Position numbers and translations under genes: made by a program
Assembly: GCF_900115245.1 (NCBI RefSeq)
Contig: NZ_FOVT01000001.1
Span: 1-64,000, forward strand
Direction: 5' to 3'
From: Mesorhizobium sp. NFR06
GTDB lineage: Bacteria > Pseudomonadota > Alphaproteobacteria > Rhizobiales > Rhizobiaceae
Length of the DNA stretch: 64,000 nucleotides
The notes under the pieces: model-generated
The model's database searches: none
Told to the model about the DNA's origin: nothing
Seen by the model: only the letters and a program-made list of their open reading frames with translations
Part shown: piece after piece, positions 52,232 to 60,576 of the stretch
How positions within the stretch are numbered: the first letter of the stretch is position 1
Layout: every line of letters begins with the position of its first letter

Positions 52232-53263
52232 ATGGTAAAGCGGCCGACCATTACCGATCTCGCGCGCGTCTCGGGCGTCAGTGTCGCCACGGTCGACAGG
52301 GTGCTGAACAGTCGCTTGCCGGTGCGCGAGGAGACGGCGCGCCGGGTCTATGAGGCCGCCACCGAGATCGGCTATCACGCGGCCGGATTGATCAAGCAGC
52401 GCATGCGCCAGGAATTGCCGGAATACCGGCTCGGCTTCCTGCTGCTCAGGGGCAATGATGTCTTCTACGGCGATTTCGCCAGGGAACTCGAGCTGGCGGT
52501 CTCGCAATCGCAACGTTTTCGTGGCGTTGCGACGATAGATTTCGCCGCTTCGTTGGCGCCCGACGAAATCGCCGATCAGATGCGCAAGCTGGCGGTGAGA
52601 TCCAGAGCCATCGCCGTCGTCGGCCCGGACCATCCGAACCTCACGGCGGTGGTGGAGACGCTGAAGGCGAGGGGGCAGCCGGTCTTCTCGTTGCTGTCGG
52701 ACTTCGCCGCCGGCATCCGCGAGGGCTATGTCGGTCTCGACAACCGAAAGGTGGGCCGAACCGCGGCCTGGATGATCGCCAGGGCCGCGAAAAAACCCGG
52801 CAAGGTCGCGCTCTTCGTCGGCAGCCATCGCTTCCACGGCCATGAACTGCGCGAGATCGGCTTCCGCTCCTATTTCCGCGAGCATGCACCGGACTTCACC
52901 GTGATGGAGACGTTGGTCAACCTCGAGGCCAACGACGTGACGCATGACGCCATGCTCGAGCTTCTGGCGCGCCATCCGGACCTTGCCGGCTGCTACGTGG
53001 CCGGCGGCGGCATGGAAGGCGCGGTCGCGGCGCTGAGGGCGGCGGCACCGGTGCAGATGCCGGTCGTCGTCTGCAACGAGATCAACGCCGCATCGCGCGC
53101 CGCTCTTGCCGACAACATCCTCACCATGGTGATCTCGACGCCGCTCGCGGCGCTCTGCCGCGAGCTCGTCGGGCGGATGGCGCATGCCATCGAAAGCGGC
53201 GCCGCCAATGCGCCGGGACAGACTTTCCTGCCCTTCGACATCTATCTGCCGGAAAACATCTAG
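52232..53263 (+). CDS. LacI family transcriptional regulator of the moc-like cluster
   Basis: A 343-residue LacI/GalR regulator. The helix-turn-helix is PTITDLARVSGVSVATVDRV (5-24) with the hinge following at LNSRLPVREETARRVYEAA; residues about 65-343 are the periplasmic-binding-like effector domain. Position between the oxygenase operon and the ABC importer suggests it senses the imported cyclitol or a product. This differs from S. meliloti mocR, which I recall as a GntR-type protein. ATG at 52232 begins the HTH; the upstream ATG at 52202 is in frame. Confidence 0.9.
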   Translation: MVKRPTITDLARVSGVSVATVDRVLNSRLPVREETARRVYEAATEIGYHAAGLIKQRMRQELPEYRLGFLLLRGNDVFYGDFARELELAVSQSQRFRGVATIDFAASLAPDEIADQMRKLAVRSRAIAVVGPDHPNLTAVVETLKARGQPVFSLLSDFAAGIREGYVGLDNRKVGRTAAWMIARAAKKPGKVALFVGSHRFHGHELREIGFRSYFREHAPDFTVMETLVNLEANDVTHDAMLELLARHPDLAGCYVAGGGMEGAVAALRAAAPVQMPVVVCNEINAASRAALADNILTMVISTPLAALCRELVGRMAHAIESGAANAPGQTFLPFDIYLPENI

Positions 53264-53404
53264 TCCGCCCGGAATGATGGAATTCATCAACCTGATGGAT
53301 TCTTTCATAGATGATCCGCCGCGATTCGGAGGCGGACCTCGACTATCGTGGCCCTCACTGCGCTCATTGCGATCGAAAAACCGGCGCCTCGGTCGGAATC
53401 TCCC

Positions 53405-53440
53405 TTGACGTTTCCCAAACGAAATGGAATAAATATTTCA
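53405..53440 (+). promoter_or_regulatory. promoter and operator candidate before the ABC importer
   Basis: TTGACG (53405-53410) with AATAAA or TAAATA 17-19 bases downstream gives a sigma-70-like promoter. GGAATAAATATTTCA (53426-53440) is an imperfect palindrome over the -10 region. The remainder of the 341-bp gap (53264-53604) has no gene; a short hairpin (ATTCCCCGGG...CCGGGGAT, about 53535-53560) and GGAGGAGAATAAA before the mocB-like ATG are the only other features seen. Confidence 0.45.
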
Positions 53441-53604
53441 CCAACTAGGCGTTTTGGTTCTTTCGTTCCGGAGTGGCCGTTCGAACGGAGGAGAGGCGTT
53501 CCATCAAACTGGCAACGCCGCGTGGCCGCAGGGAGAGATTCCCCGGGCAAACCGGGGATTCCGGTTCAATGGGTGCAGCCGGACACCAAGTGGAGGAGAA
53601 TAAA

Positions 53605-54546
53605 ATGAAGAAACTGCTTTTGGGCGTCGCGCTTTCGGCGCTGATGTGTTCATCCGCCTTCGCCGCCAAGATCGGCGTGTCGATGGCGCGTTTCGACGAC
53701 AACTTCCTGACCGTGCTGCGCAACGGCATGATCGCCCAGGCCAAGGGCATGAGCGATGTCCAGCTGCAGGTCGAGGACGCGCAGAACGATGTGGCCAAGC
53801 AACTCGACCAGATCAAGAACTTCGCGGCTTCGGGCGTCGACGCGATCATCGTCAACCCGGTCGACACCTCGGCCACCCAGGCGATGTCGGACGCGGCTGC
53901 AGCCGCCAAGATCCCGCTGGTCTATGTCAACCGCGAGCCGGTCAACGTCAATTCGCTACCGGACAACCAGGCTTTCGTCGCTTCGAACGAGGCTGATTCC
54001 GGCACGCTCGAGACCAAGGAAATCTGCCGCCTGTTCAAGGAGGCCGGCAAGAAGGAAGCCAATGTCTATGTCATCATGGGCGAGCTGTCGAACCAGGCCG
54101 CCCAGCAGCGCACCAAGGACATCGACGAAGTCATCGCCACGCCGGATTGCAGCTTCATCAAGATCATCGACAAGCAGACCTCGAACTGGCAGCGCGATCA
54201 GGCACAGAACCTGATGACCAACTGGCTGTCGACCGGCAAGCCGTTCGACGGCGTCATCGCCAACAACGACGAAAGCGCCATCGGCGCCATCCAGGCGATG
54301 AAAGCCGCCAACATCGACATGAAGTCGGTGATCGTCGGCGGCGTCGACGCCACCCAGGACGCCCTGGCCGCGATGCAGGCTGGCGACCTCGATGCAACCG
54401 TCTTCCAGGACGCCGCCGGCCAGGGTGCCGGTGCGCTCGATGCGGCGCTGAAGCTCGCCAAGGGCGAGAAGGTGGAACACAAGGTCTACATCCCGTTCCA
54501 GCTTGTCACCCCGGCTAACATCGACAAGTTCTTGAAGAAGAACTGA
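53605..54546 (+). CDS. mocB: periplasmic sugar/cyclitol-binding protein (MocB-like)
   Basis: A 313-residue type I periplasmic-binding protein. The signal peptide MKKLLLGVALSALMCSSAFA is cleaved near residue 20. IGVSMARFDDNFLTVLRNGM, IIVNPVDTSATQAM and VIANNDESAIGAIQAM are the ribose/inositol-binding family blocks. With the following permease and ATPase it forms an importer; by neighbourhood and family the ligand is likely an inositol derivative or rhizopine. Ribosome site GGAGGAG is strong. Confidence 0.87.
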   Translation: MKKLLLGVALSALMCSSAFAAKIGVSMARFDDNFLTVLRNGMIAQAKGMSDVQLQVEDAQNDVAKQLDQIKNFAASGVDAIIVNPVDTSATQAMSDAAAAAKIPLVYVNREPVNVNSLPDNQAFVASNEADSGTLETKEICRLFKEAGKKEANVYVIMGELSNQAAQQRTKDIDEVIATPDCSFIKIIDKQTSNWQRDQAQNLMTNWLSTGKPFDGVIANNDESAIGAIQAMKAANIDMKSVIVGGVDATQDALAAMQAGDLDATVFQDAAGQGAGALDAALKLAKGEKVEHKVYIPFQLVTPANIDKFLKKN

Positions 54547-54681
54547 GGCTGCGCTTCTCGAGGAGCGGCGCGCCGACGTATCGGATTGGCTGAATCGCGG
54601 CCGCTGGCGATGCGGCGTCGCTCCCCTTTTCTCCTGCCCGCCGGGCGGGAGAGCGGGCGCGGTCATTCGGAGGAAGAAGAC

Positions 54682-55758
54682 GTGGCACAGACATCACATG
54701 GCGTTGGCGGGCTGAGCTATGATGCCAAGAAGCGCCCTTGGCCGGCCGAGTTCAACGTTTTCCTGGCGCTCGTCATCCTGGTGGGCCTGTTCGAATTGAT
54801 TGGCCGCGTCTTTCTCGGCGACAGTTTCCTGTTCAACACGCGCCCGAACATCGACGCGATCTTCAACCAGCAGCGCCTGCAGATCATTATCCTGCAGGTG
54901 TCGATCGTCGGTATCATCGCCATCGGCGTCACCCAGGTCATCATCAGCGGCGGCATCGACCTGTCCTCCGGCTCGGTCGTCGGCGCCACCGCCATGATCG
55001 CCATGAGCTTTGCCCAGGTGGCGACGGTCAACGGCAACCCCAACCCCAAGGCCATGTTCCTTGCCTATGGCTGGATCGATTTGCCGGTCATCGTGCCCTT
55101 GCTTGTCGCCATCGGCTGCGGCCTGATCGCCGGTCTGGTCAACGGCATGTTGATCGCCTACACGCGCATTCCACCCTTCATCGCCACGCTCGGCATGATG
55201 GTGACCGCGCGCGGCGTCGCCAAATGGTGGTCCAAGGGCGAGCCGATCTCCTTTCCGACCGAAAGTTTCGCGGCAATCGGCAAGGGCCTGATGCCCGTCG
55301 TCATCTTCATTTCGCTGGCAATCCTGTTCCAGCTCATCTTGACCTACACGAAATACGGCAAGCACTGCTATGCCATCGGCTCCAACGAGGACGCCGCGCG
55401 CATGTCCGGCATCAAGATCGCCAACCACAAGGTGCTGGTCTACGTCATCGCCGCCATCCTCGCCTCGCTCGCCGCGGTCGTGCTCTGCTCCAAGAACCTC
55501 ACCGCCCAGTCCGGGATGGGCGTGATGTACGAACTCGACGCCATCGCCATGGCCGTCATCGGCGGCGTCTCGCTGTCGGGCGGCCGCGGCTCGATCATCG
55601 GCACCGTGATCGGCTCGCTGATCTTCGGCGTCATCATCTCCGGCTTCACCTTCCTGCGCCTCGACGCCTACTATCAGGAGATGGTCAAAGGTGTGATCAT
55701 CGTCGGCGCGGTCGTTCTCGATCAATGGCGCCAGCGCCGTCGCGCGATAGGAGCTTGA
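54682..55758 (+). CDS. sugar-type ABC transporter permease
   Basis: A 358-residue permease of the RbsC/FrcC type with about ten membrane segments. QVIISGGIDLSSGSVVGATAMIA (split at IDLSSGS, about 91-97) and MAVIGGVSLSGGRGSIIGTVIG (about 288-309) are the family signature. The start is a GTG at 54682 with GGAGGAAGAAGAC before it; an in-frame ATG at 54586 lies in non-conserved sequence. A single permease gene presumably forms a homodimer. Confidence 0.88.
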   Translation: MAQTSHGVGGLSYDAKKRPWPAEFNVFLALVILVGLFELIGRVFLGDSFLFNTRPNIDAIFNQQRLQIIILQVSIVGIIAIGVTQVIISGGIDLSSGSVVGATAMIAMSFAQVATVNGNPNPKAMFLAYGWIDLPVIVPLLVAIGCGLIAGLVNGMLIAYTRIPPFIATLGMMVTARGVAKWWSKGEPISFPTESFAAIGKGLMPVVIFISLAILFQLILTYTKYGKHCYAIGSNEDAARMSGIKIANHKVLVYVIAAILASLAAVVLCSKNLTAQSGMGVMYELDAIAMAVIGGVSLSGGRGSIIGTVIGSLIFGVIISGFTFLRLDAYYQEMVKGVIIVGAVVLDQWRQRRRAIGA

Positions 55759-55760
55759 CC

Positions 55761-56531
55761 ATGTCCGACATCGTTCTGAAGACCGAAAACCTCACCAAGC
55801 ACTATGGTGGCGTGCACGCGCTGCAGGAGGCCAATTTCGAGCTGCGCAAGGGCGAGCATGTCGCCATCATGGGCGACAACGGCGCCGGCAAGTCGACCTT
55901 CGTGCGCCAGATCACCGGCGTCGAGCAGCGCACCGACGGCAAGATCTGGTTCGACGGCAAGGAAGTGAACTTCGCCGGACCGATCGAGGCGCGCGAAGCG
56001 GGCATCGAGACCGTGTTCCAGAACCTTGCCCTGGCCGACGACCTCGACGTGCCGTCCAACCTGTTCCTCGGCCGCGAGAAAGTCCTGTTCAACCTCGGGC
56101 CCTTCTCCATCCTCGACCGCAAGGCGATGCGCAAGGCGACCGAAGCGGCGCTCGTCCGCACGGCTGTTAAGATCCCGAACCTGTCCAGCACCATCCGCCA
56201 CATGTCGGGCGGCCAACGCCAGTGCGTGGCGATAGCGAGAACCGCGACCTTCGCCTCCAAGCTGATCATCATGGACGAGCCGACGGCAGCACTCGGCGTG
56301 CAGGAGACGGCCCAGGTCGAAAACATCATCCGCACGCTGAAGGAAAACGGCGAGCCGCTGATCCTGATCAGCCACAACATGCGCCAGGTGTTCGACCTGG
56401 TCGACCGCATCGTCGTCTTCCGCCGCGGCAAGATCGTCGCCAATCTGCGCAAGCAGGACACTGACGGCAACGACATCGTCGCCTACATCACCGGCGCGAA
56501 GACCGGACAGGCGGAACTCCAGGCCGCCTGA
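55761..56531 (+). CDS. sugar-type ABC transporter ATP-binding protein, single domain
   Basis: A 256-residue ATPase. Walker A GDNGAGKST (about 38-46), Q-loop ETVFQNLAL, signature MSGGQRQCVAIAR (about 149-161), Walker B LIIMDEPTAAL (about 168-178). Most ribose/inositol importers use a 500-residue tandem ATPase; this is the single-domain FrcA-like type. It starts two bases after the permease stop. Confidence 0.9.
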   Translation: MSDIVLKTENLTKHYGGVHALQEANFELRKGEHVAIMGDNGAGKSTFVRQITGVEQRTDGKIWFDGKEVNFAGPIEAREAGIETVFQNLALADDLDVPSNLFLGREKVLFNLGPFSILDRKAMRKATEAALVRTAVKIPNLSSTIRHMSGGQRQCVAIARTATFASKLIIMDEPTAALGVQETAQVENIIRTLKENGEPLILISHNMRQVFDLVDRIVVFRRGKIVANLRKQDTDGNDIVAYITGAKTGQAELQAA

Positions 56532-56558
56532 GGGGCGCCACGACGGGACCAACCAATC

Positions 56559-56580
56559 GTCCGCGCCTAAAGGCGCGGAC
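56559..56580 (+). other. strong hairpin inside the moc-like operon
   Basis: GTCCGCGCC and GGCGCGGAC form a perfect 9-bp stem around TAAA, in the gap between the ATPase and the dehydrogenase. CGCCTTTAAAAACC follows, which is too weak a T run for a typical terminator; it may stabilise or attenuate the transcript. Confidence 0.5.
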
Positions 56581-56612
56581 CGCCTTTAAAAACCATCCCC
56601 AAAGGACATACC

Positions 56613-57605
56613 ATGACCCTCCGTTTCGCTCTTCTCGGCGCCGGCCGCATCGGCAAGGTGCATGCCCGCGCCGTTGGTTCCAACCCTCAGGCCAAACTGG
56701 CGGCCGTGGCGGACGCCTTCGAGAAAGCGGCGACGGATCTGGCATCGGCTTATGGCGCCGAGGTACGCACGATCGATGCCATCGAGAAGGCCAAGGACAT
56801 CGACGCCGTCATCATCTGCACGCCGACCGATACCCATGCCGACCTGATCGAGCGCTTCGCCAAGGCCGGCAAGGCGATCTTCTGCGAGAAGCCGATCGAC
56901 CTCGACGTCAAGCGCGTCGAGCAATGCCTGGCCGTGGTCGAGAAGGCTGGCGCCACGCTGATGGTCGGCTTCAACCGCCGCTTCGACCCGCATTTCGCCG
57001 CCGTGCGCAAGGCGATCGACGACGGCGCCATCGGCACGGTCGAGATGGTCACCATCACGTCGCGCGATCCCGGTCCGCCGCCGCTCGACTACATCGCCCG
57101 CTCGGGCGGCATTTTTCGCGACATGACCATCCATGACTTCGACATGGCGCGTTTCCTGCTCGGCGAGGAGCCGGTAGCCGTCAGCGCCCATGCCTCGGTC
57201 CTGGTCGACAAGAAGATCGGCGAAGCGGGCGACTTCGACTCGGTCAGCGTCATCCTCGAAACCGCGTCCGGCAAGCAGGCCGTGATCTCCAATTCGCGCC
57301 GCGCCACCTATGGCTACGACCAGCGCATCGAGGTGCACGGCTCGAAGGGCATGGTCGCGGCCGAGAACCAGCGGCCGGTGTCGATCGAACTCGCCAACGA
57401 CAAGGGTTATACGCGCCCGCCACTGCATGATTTCTTCATGACCCGCTACATCGACGCCTACGCCAACGAGATCGCCTCCTTCATCGCCGCCAAGAGCGCC
57501 GGCAAGAAGGCCTCGCCGAGCGGCAAGGACGGGCTGGTTGCGTTGAAGCTGGCGGACGCGGCGCTGAAGTCGGCCAAGACCGGCACGACCGTCCGCGTCG
57601 ACTAG
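56613..57605 (+). CDS. Gfo/Idh/MocA family dehydrogenase (inositol 2-dehydrogenase-like)
   Basis: A 330-residue NAD(P)-dependent oxidoreductase. Rossmann motif LLGAGRIGKVHARA (7-20), the catalytic FCEKPIDLD (Lys about 93) and GGIFRDMTIHDFDMARFLLG (Asp/His catalytic region, about 166-185) match inositol dehydrogenases and MocA. It would oxidise a hydroxyl of the imported cyclitol. ATG at 56613 follows CCAAAGGACATACC. Confidence 0.9.
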   Translation: MTLRFALLGAGRIGKVHARAVGSNPQAKLAAVADAFEKAATDLASAYGAEVRTIDAIEKAKDIDAVIICTPTDTHADLIERFAKAGKAIFCEKPIDLDVKRVEQCLAVVEKAGATLMVGFNRRFDPHFAAVRKAIDDGAIGTVEMVTITSRDPGPPPLDYIARSGGIFRDMTIHDFDMARFLLGEEPVAVSAHASVLVDKKIGEAGDFDSVSVILETASGKQAVISNSRRATYGYDQRIEVHGSKGMVAAENQRPVSIELANDKGYTRPPLHDFFMTRYIDAYANEIASFIAAKSAGKKASPSGKDGLVALKLADAALKSAKTGTTVRVD

Positions 57606-57698
57606 GTGAATTGATTCAGGTGAGGCCGCTCTGCAACGGTGGCCTGGCCTGAATCCCGACACACCGGACCATTTGGAACGCAAGCACAGGAGACAGCG

Positions 57699-58493
57699 AT
57701 GAACGGTTTGGCCGGTCGCAATTCACAAACGCGCGCCATCGTCACCGGCGGCGCGCAGGGCATCGGCTTCGCCGTTGCCGAGGCGTTGGCCGACGAAGGT
57801 TGCCGCGCGCTGGCGCTTATCGGCCGCTCGCAGGAGAAGGGCGACAAGGCGGTGGCCGCGCTGAAGAAGAACGGCGTCGACGCCATCTTCATCAGCGCCG
57901 ACGTCTCCAAGGTCGCCGACTGCCGGCGCGCGGTTGCCACGGCGGTCGCCCATTTCGGCACTTTGAACGCGCTGGTCAACGCCGCCGCCACCTCGGCGCG
58001 CGGCTCGCTGGTCGAGACCACCGAGGAACTCTTTGATCAGATCTTCGACACCAATGTGCGCGGTCCCTTCTTCCTGATGCAGGGCCTGGTCGCGCATCTT
58101 CTAGAGCGCAAGGCGCCGGGCTCGATCGTCAATGTTCTGTCGATGTCGGCGCATGCCGGCCAGTCGTTCCTGACGCCCTATTCGACCAGCAAGGGCGCGC
58201 TGATGACGCTGACCAAGAATGTCGCCAGCTCGTATCGGAAGAACCGCATCCGCTGCAACGCCGTGCTGCCGGGCTGGATGGACACCGAAGGCGAGGCGAT
58301 CGTGCAGAAGAAGTGGCACGACGCCCCGGACGACTGGCTGGAAAAGGCCGAGGCAGCACAGCCCATGGGCCAGCTGGTCAAGCCGGCGCAGCTCGCCAGG
58401 CTGATCACCTACATGCTGAGCCCCCAGGCCGGCGTCATGACCGGCTCGCTGGTCGACTACGACCAGAACATCGCAGGCGTGATCGGCGAGTAG
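57699..58493 (+). CDS. short-chain dehydrogenase/reductase
   Basis: A 264-residue classical SDR. Cofactor loop VTGGAQGIGFAVAEAL (about 15-30), NAAATSARG (about 95), Ser about 147 in VLSMSAHAG, and the catalytic YSTSKGALMTLTKN (Tyr about 162, Lys about 166). An acidic ADVSK rather than basic residues after strand 2 suggests NAD is possible. It probably carries out a second oxidation in the cyclitol route. It is the last gene of the operon. The ATG at 57699 is preceded by GGAGACAGCG. Confidence 0.87.
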   Translation: MNGLAGRNSQTRAIVTGGAQGIGFAVAEALADEGCRALALIGRSQEKGDKAVAALKKNGVDAIFISADVSKVADCRRAVATAVAHFGTLNALVNAAATSARGSLVETTEELFDQIFDTNVRGPFFLMQGLVAHLLERKAPGSIVNVLSMSAHAGQSFLTPYSTSKGALMTLTKNVASSYRKNRIRCNAVLPGWMDTEGEAIVQKKWHDAPDDWLEKAEAAQPMGQLVKPAQLARLITYMLSPQAGVMTGSLVDYDQNIAGVIGE

Positions 58494-58538
58494 CATCCGG
58501 CACGTGACAACCGTCTTCGCATCGACTATATCAACCGC

Positions 58539-58613
58539 ATGATCCACCTGACCGCCTCGTTTTGGTACTTTTATTCCAGCTCGCTGGCGGCGGGAGGATT
58601 GCGCTCGATCTGA
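58539..58613 (+). CDS. aromatic leader peptide of the DAHP synthase attenuator
   Basis: A 24-codon frame starts at ATG 58539 and ends at TGA 58611-58613. Codons 8-12 read Phe-Trp-Tyr-Phe-Tyr (58560-58574), five aromatic residues in a row covering all three end products of the pathway; the rest is serine, alanine and glycine rich (SSSLAAGGLRSI). It lies between the SDR and DAHP synthase genes and directly before an antiterminator/terminator pair. A weak ribosome site is present (only CAACCGC before the ATG), which is the weakest part of the case. Confidence 0.82.
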   Translation: MIHLTASFWYFYSSSLAAGGLRSI

Positions 58614-58666
58614 AGATTGCAGCATCAAAATCCGACAAGCCGCCAGACCTGGCGGCTTTTTTGTTT
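58584..58666 (+). promoter_or_regulatory. transcription attenuator (antiterminator and terminator) before DAHP synthase
   Basis: GCCGCCAG (58639-58646) and CTGGCGGC (58649-58656) form the terminator stem, followed by TTTTTTG. An identical CTGGCGGC at 58584-58591, inside the leader frame, can pair with the same GCCGCCAG and so block the terminator. A ribosome stalled on the Phe/Trp/Tyr codons (58560-58574) would leave 58584-58591 free (antitermination), while a ribosome reaching the stop at 58613 would cover it (termination). Confidence 0.82.
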
Positions 58667-58701
58667 CAGCCGGCAGGTCTCCTAACCAGGAGCAGAATGC
58701 C

Positions 58702-59793
58702 GTGTTGACCACCACAGACGACCTTCGGGTCACCGAACTCAAGGTACTGACCACGCCGGACGAGGTGATGCGCGAAATACCGCGCTCGCTCACGGCGACG
58801 CGCACCGTTGCCGCTTCGCGCAACGCCATCCATTCCATCCTTTCGGGGGCCGACGATCGACTGGTGGTCATCGTCGGCCCTTGTTCCATCCACGATCCGG
58901 TCGCCGCCGTGGACTACGCCAGCCGTCTGGCGGCGCTGCGCGAGGCCCTGGCCGACCGGCTCGAGATCGTCATGCGCGTCTATTTTGAGAAGCCGCGCAC
59001 CACGGTCGGCTGGAAGGGGCTCATCAACGATCCCGACCTCGATGGCAGCTTCAACATCGACAAGGGCCTGAGGATGGCGCGCAACGTTTTGTCGGCCGTC
59101 AACAATCTCGGCCTGCCGGCGGCGACCGAATTCCTCGACATGACGACGCCGCAATACATCGCCGACCTCGTCGCCTGGGGCGCCATCGGCGCACGCACCA
59201 CCGAAAGCCAGATCCATCGCGAGCTGGCCTCGGGCCTTTCCTGTCCGGTCGGCTTCAAGAACGGTACCGACGGCAATCTCAGGATCGCCGGCGAAGCCGT
59301 GAAGTCCGCCGCCCAGCCGCATCATTTCATGGCGGTGACAAAGGGCGGCCGCAGCGCGATCGCGGCGACCACCGGCAATGAGGATTGCCATGTCATCCTG
59401 CGCGGCGGCATCACGCCGAACTATGATGCCGCAAGCGTCGACGCCGCTGCTGCCGAGCTCAGCCGTATCGGCGTCGCGCCGCGGCTGATGATCGATGTCA
59501 GCCACGCCAACAGCGCCAAGAAGCCGGAAAACCAACCCAAGGTCGCGCATGACGTGGCGGGCCAGGTCGCGGCGGGTGACGAGCGCATCATCGGCGTCAT
59601 GATCGAGAGCAATCTCGTCGCCGGCCGGCAGGACGTCGTGCCCGGCAAGCCGCTTACCTACGGCCAGAGCATCACCGATGGCTGTATCGACTGGGCGACC
59701 ACCGAGACGGTGCTGCACGGCCTTGCCGGCGCCGTCGAATGGCGCCGGTCGGTGAAGCGCGAAATGCTCGCCAGCCGGCAGGGCGCGGCCTGA
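58702..59793 (+). CDS. aroG: 3-deoxy-7-phosphoheptulonate (DAHP) synthase, class I AroF/G/H type
   Basis: A 363-residue enzyme for the first step of aromatic amino acid synthesis (PEP plus erythrose 4-phosphate). VIVGPCSIHDP (metal-binding Cys, about 56-66), MRVYFEKPRTTVGWKGL (about 92-108) and MIDVSHANSAKK (about 262-273) mark the class I type, normally feedback-inhibited by Phe, Tyr or Trp. The start is a GTG at 58702 with AGGAG 14 bases upstream. The letter of the isoform (F, G or H) cannot be decided from sequence. Expression is probably controlled by the attenuator in front. Confidence 0.94.
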   Translation: MLTTTDDLRVTELKVLTTPDEVMREIPRSLTATRTVAASRNAIHSILSGADDRLVVIVGPCSIHDPVAAVDYASRLAALREALADRLEIVMRVYFEKPRTTVGWKGLINDPDLDGSFNIDKGLRMARNVLSAVNNLGLPAATEFLDMTTPQYIADLVAWGAIGARTTESQIHRELASGLSCPVGFKNGTDGNLRIAGEAVKSAAQPHHFMAVTKGGRSAIAATTGNEDCHVILRGGITPNYDAASVDAAAAELSRIGVAPRLMIDVSHANSAKKPENQPKVAHDVAGQVAAGDERIIGVMIESNLVAGRQDVVPGKPLTYGQSITDGCIDWATTETVLHGLAGAVEWRRSVKREMLASRQGAA

Positions 59794-59813
59794 GCGAGGA
59801 TGGAGGGCGGCGA

Positions 59814-60449
59814 TCACGCCGCCCTCAATCCTTCCCAGGCCGTGAACACCGAAACGACAACCAGCAGCAGCCCGGCCGCGCGTCCGGCGAATATCGTCGC
59901 TTGCGGATTGCCGATCAGCAGCCCCCGGCTGCGGCCGGCCGTGATGGCGAGCCCGCCATAGATCGCGGCCTGCGTGGCAAGCGTCAGCAATCCCATGACC
60001 GTCGCCTGCAGCCAGATCGGGCCGTAAGCCGGCTTCAGGAATTGCGGATAGACGGCAAGGATGAAGAGGTAGGCCTTCGGGTTGATCAGGCAGGTGACCA
60101 TTCCCTGGCGAAACGCCTTCCAGGCCGAGCGGCTCCCCGTGGGTCCATCATCGCCGACGGTGATCGAACTGCGCATCAAGCTGATGCCGATATAGGCCAT
60201 GTAGGCGGCGCCGGCGACCAGCAGCGGCGTGAACAGCATCGGCACGAAATGCATGAGCAGGCCGACACCGATCGCGCCGTTCAGCGTGTGCACCGCGCCG
60301 CCCAGCATGATGCCGGCTGTTGCCGCCAGGCCCCTGTTGCCGCCGCCGGTCAGCGCATTGGCCAGCACGAACAGCATGTCCATGCCGGGCACGGCGATGA
60401 TGCCGAACAAGAGAATGAAGAAGAGCCAGAGATTTTCCGCGTAACTCAT
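59814..60449 (-). CDS. LysE family amino acid exporter
   Basis: A 211-residue protein with about six membrane segments. FGIIAVPGMDMLFVLANAL (about 15-33) with the PG(M/P)D block and LINPKAYLFILAVYPQF (about 120-136) are the LysE/RhtB signature. Substrate is probably an amino acid or a similar compound. The ATG at 60449 is chosen; the frame upstream crosses the regulator promoter. It is divergent from the WYL regulator at 60577, which likely controls it. Confidence 0.9.
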   Translation of the reverse strand: MSYAENLWLFFILLFGIIAVPGMDMLFVLANALTGGGNRGLAATAGIMLGGAVHTLNGAIGVGLLMHFVPMLFTPLLVAGAAYMAYIGISLMRSSITVGDDGPTGSRSAWKAFRQGMVTCLINPKAYLFILAVYPQFLKPAYGPIWLQATVMGLLTLATQAAIYGGLAITAGRSRGLLIGNPQATIFAGRAAGLLLVVVSVFTAWEGLRAA

Positions 60450-60576
60450 GTCAGTTGCCTGTTGCCGCGCTGGCGAAGGCGCAAAAGGAATCTGTTGATT
60501 TTCAAGCCGGTAGGCGGCCCTATAGGTCACCCCAACTGACGGGGATGTGTCAGTTGCGTTGCAACCGGGTGAGGAA

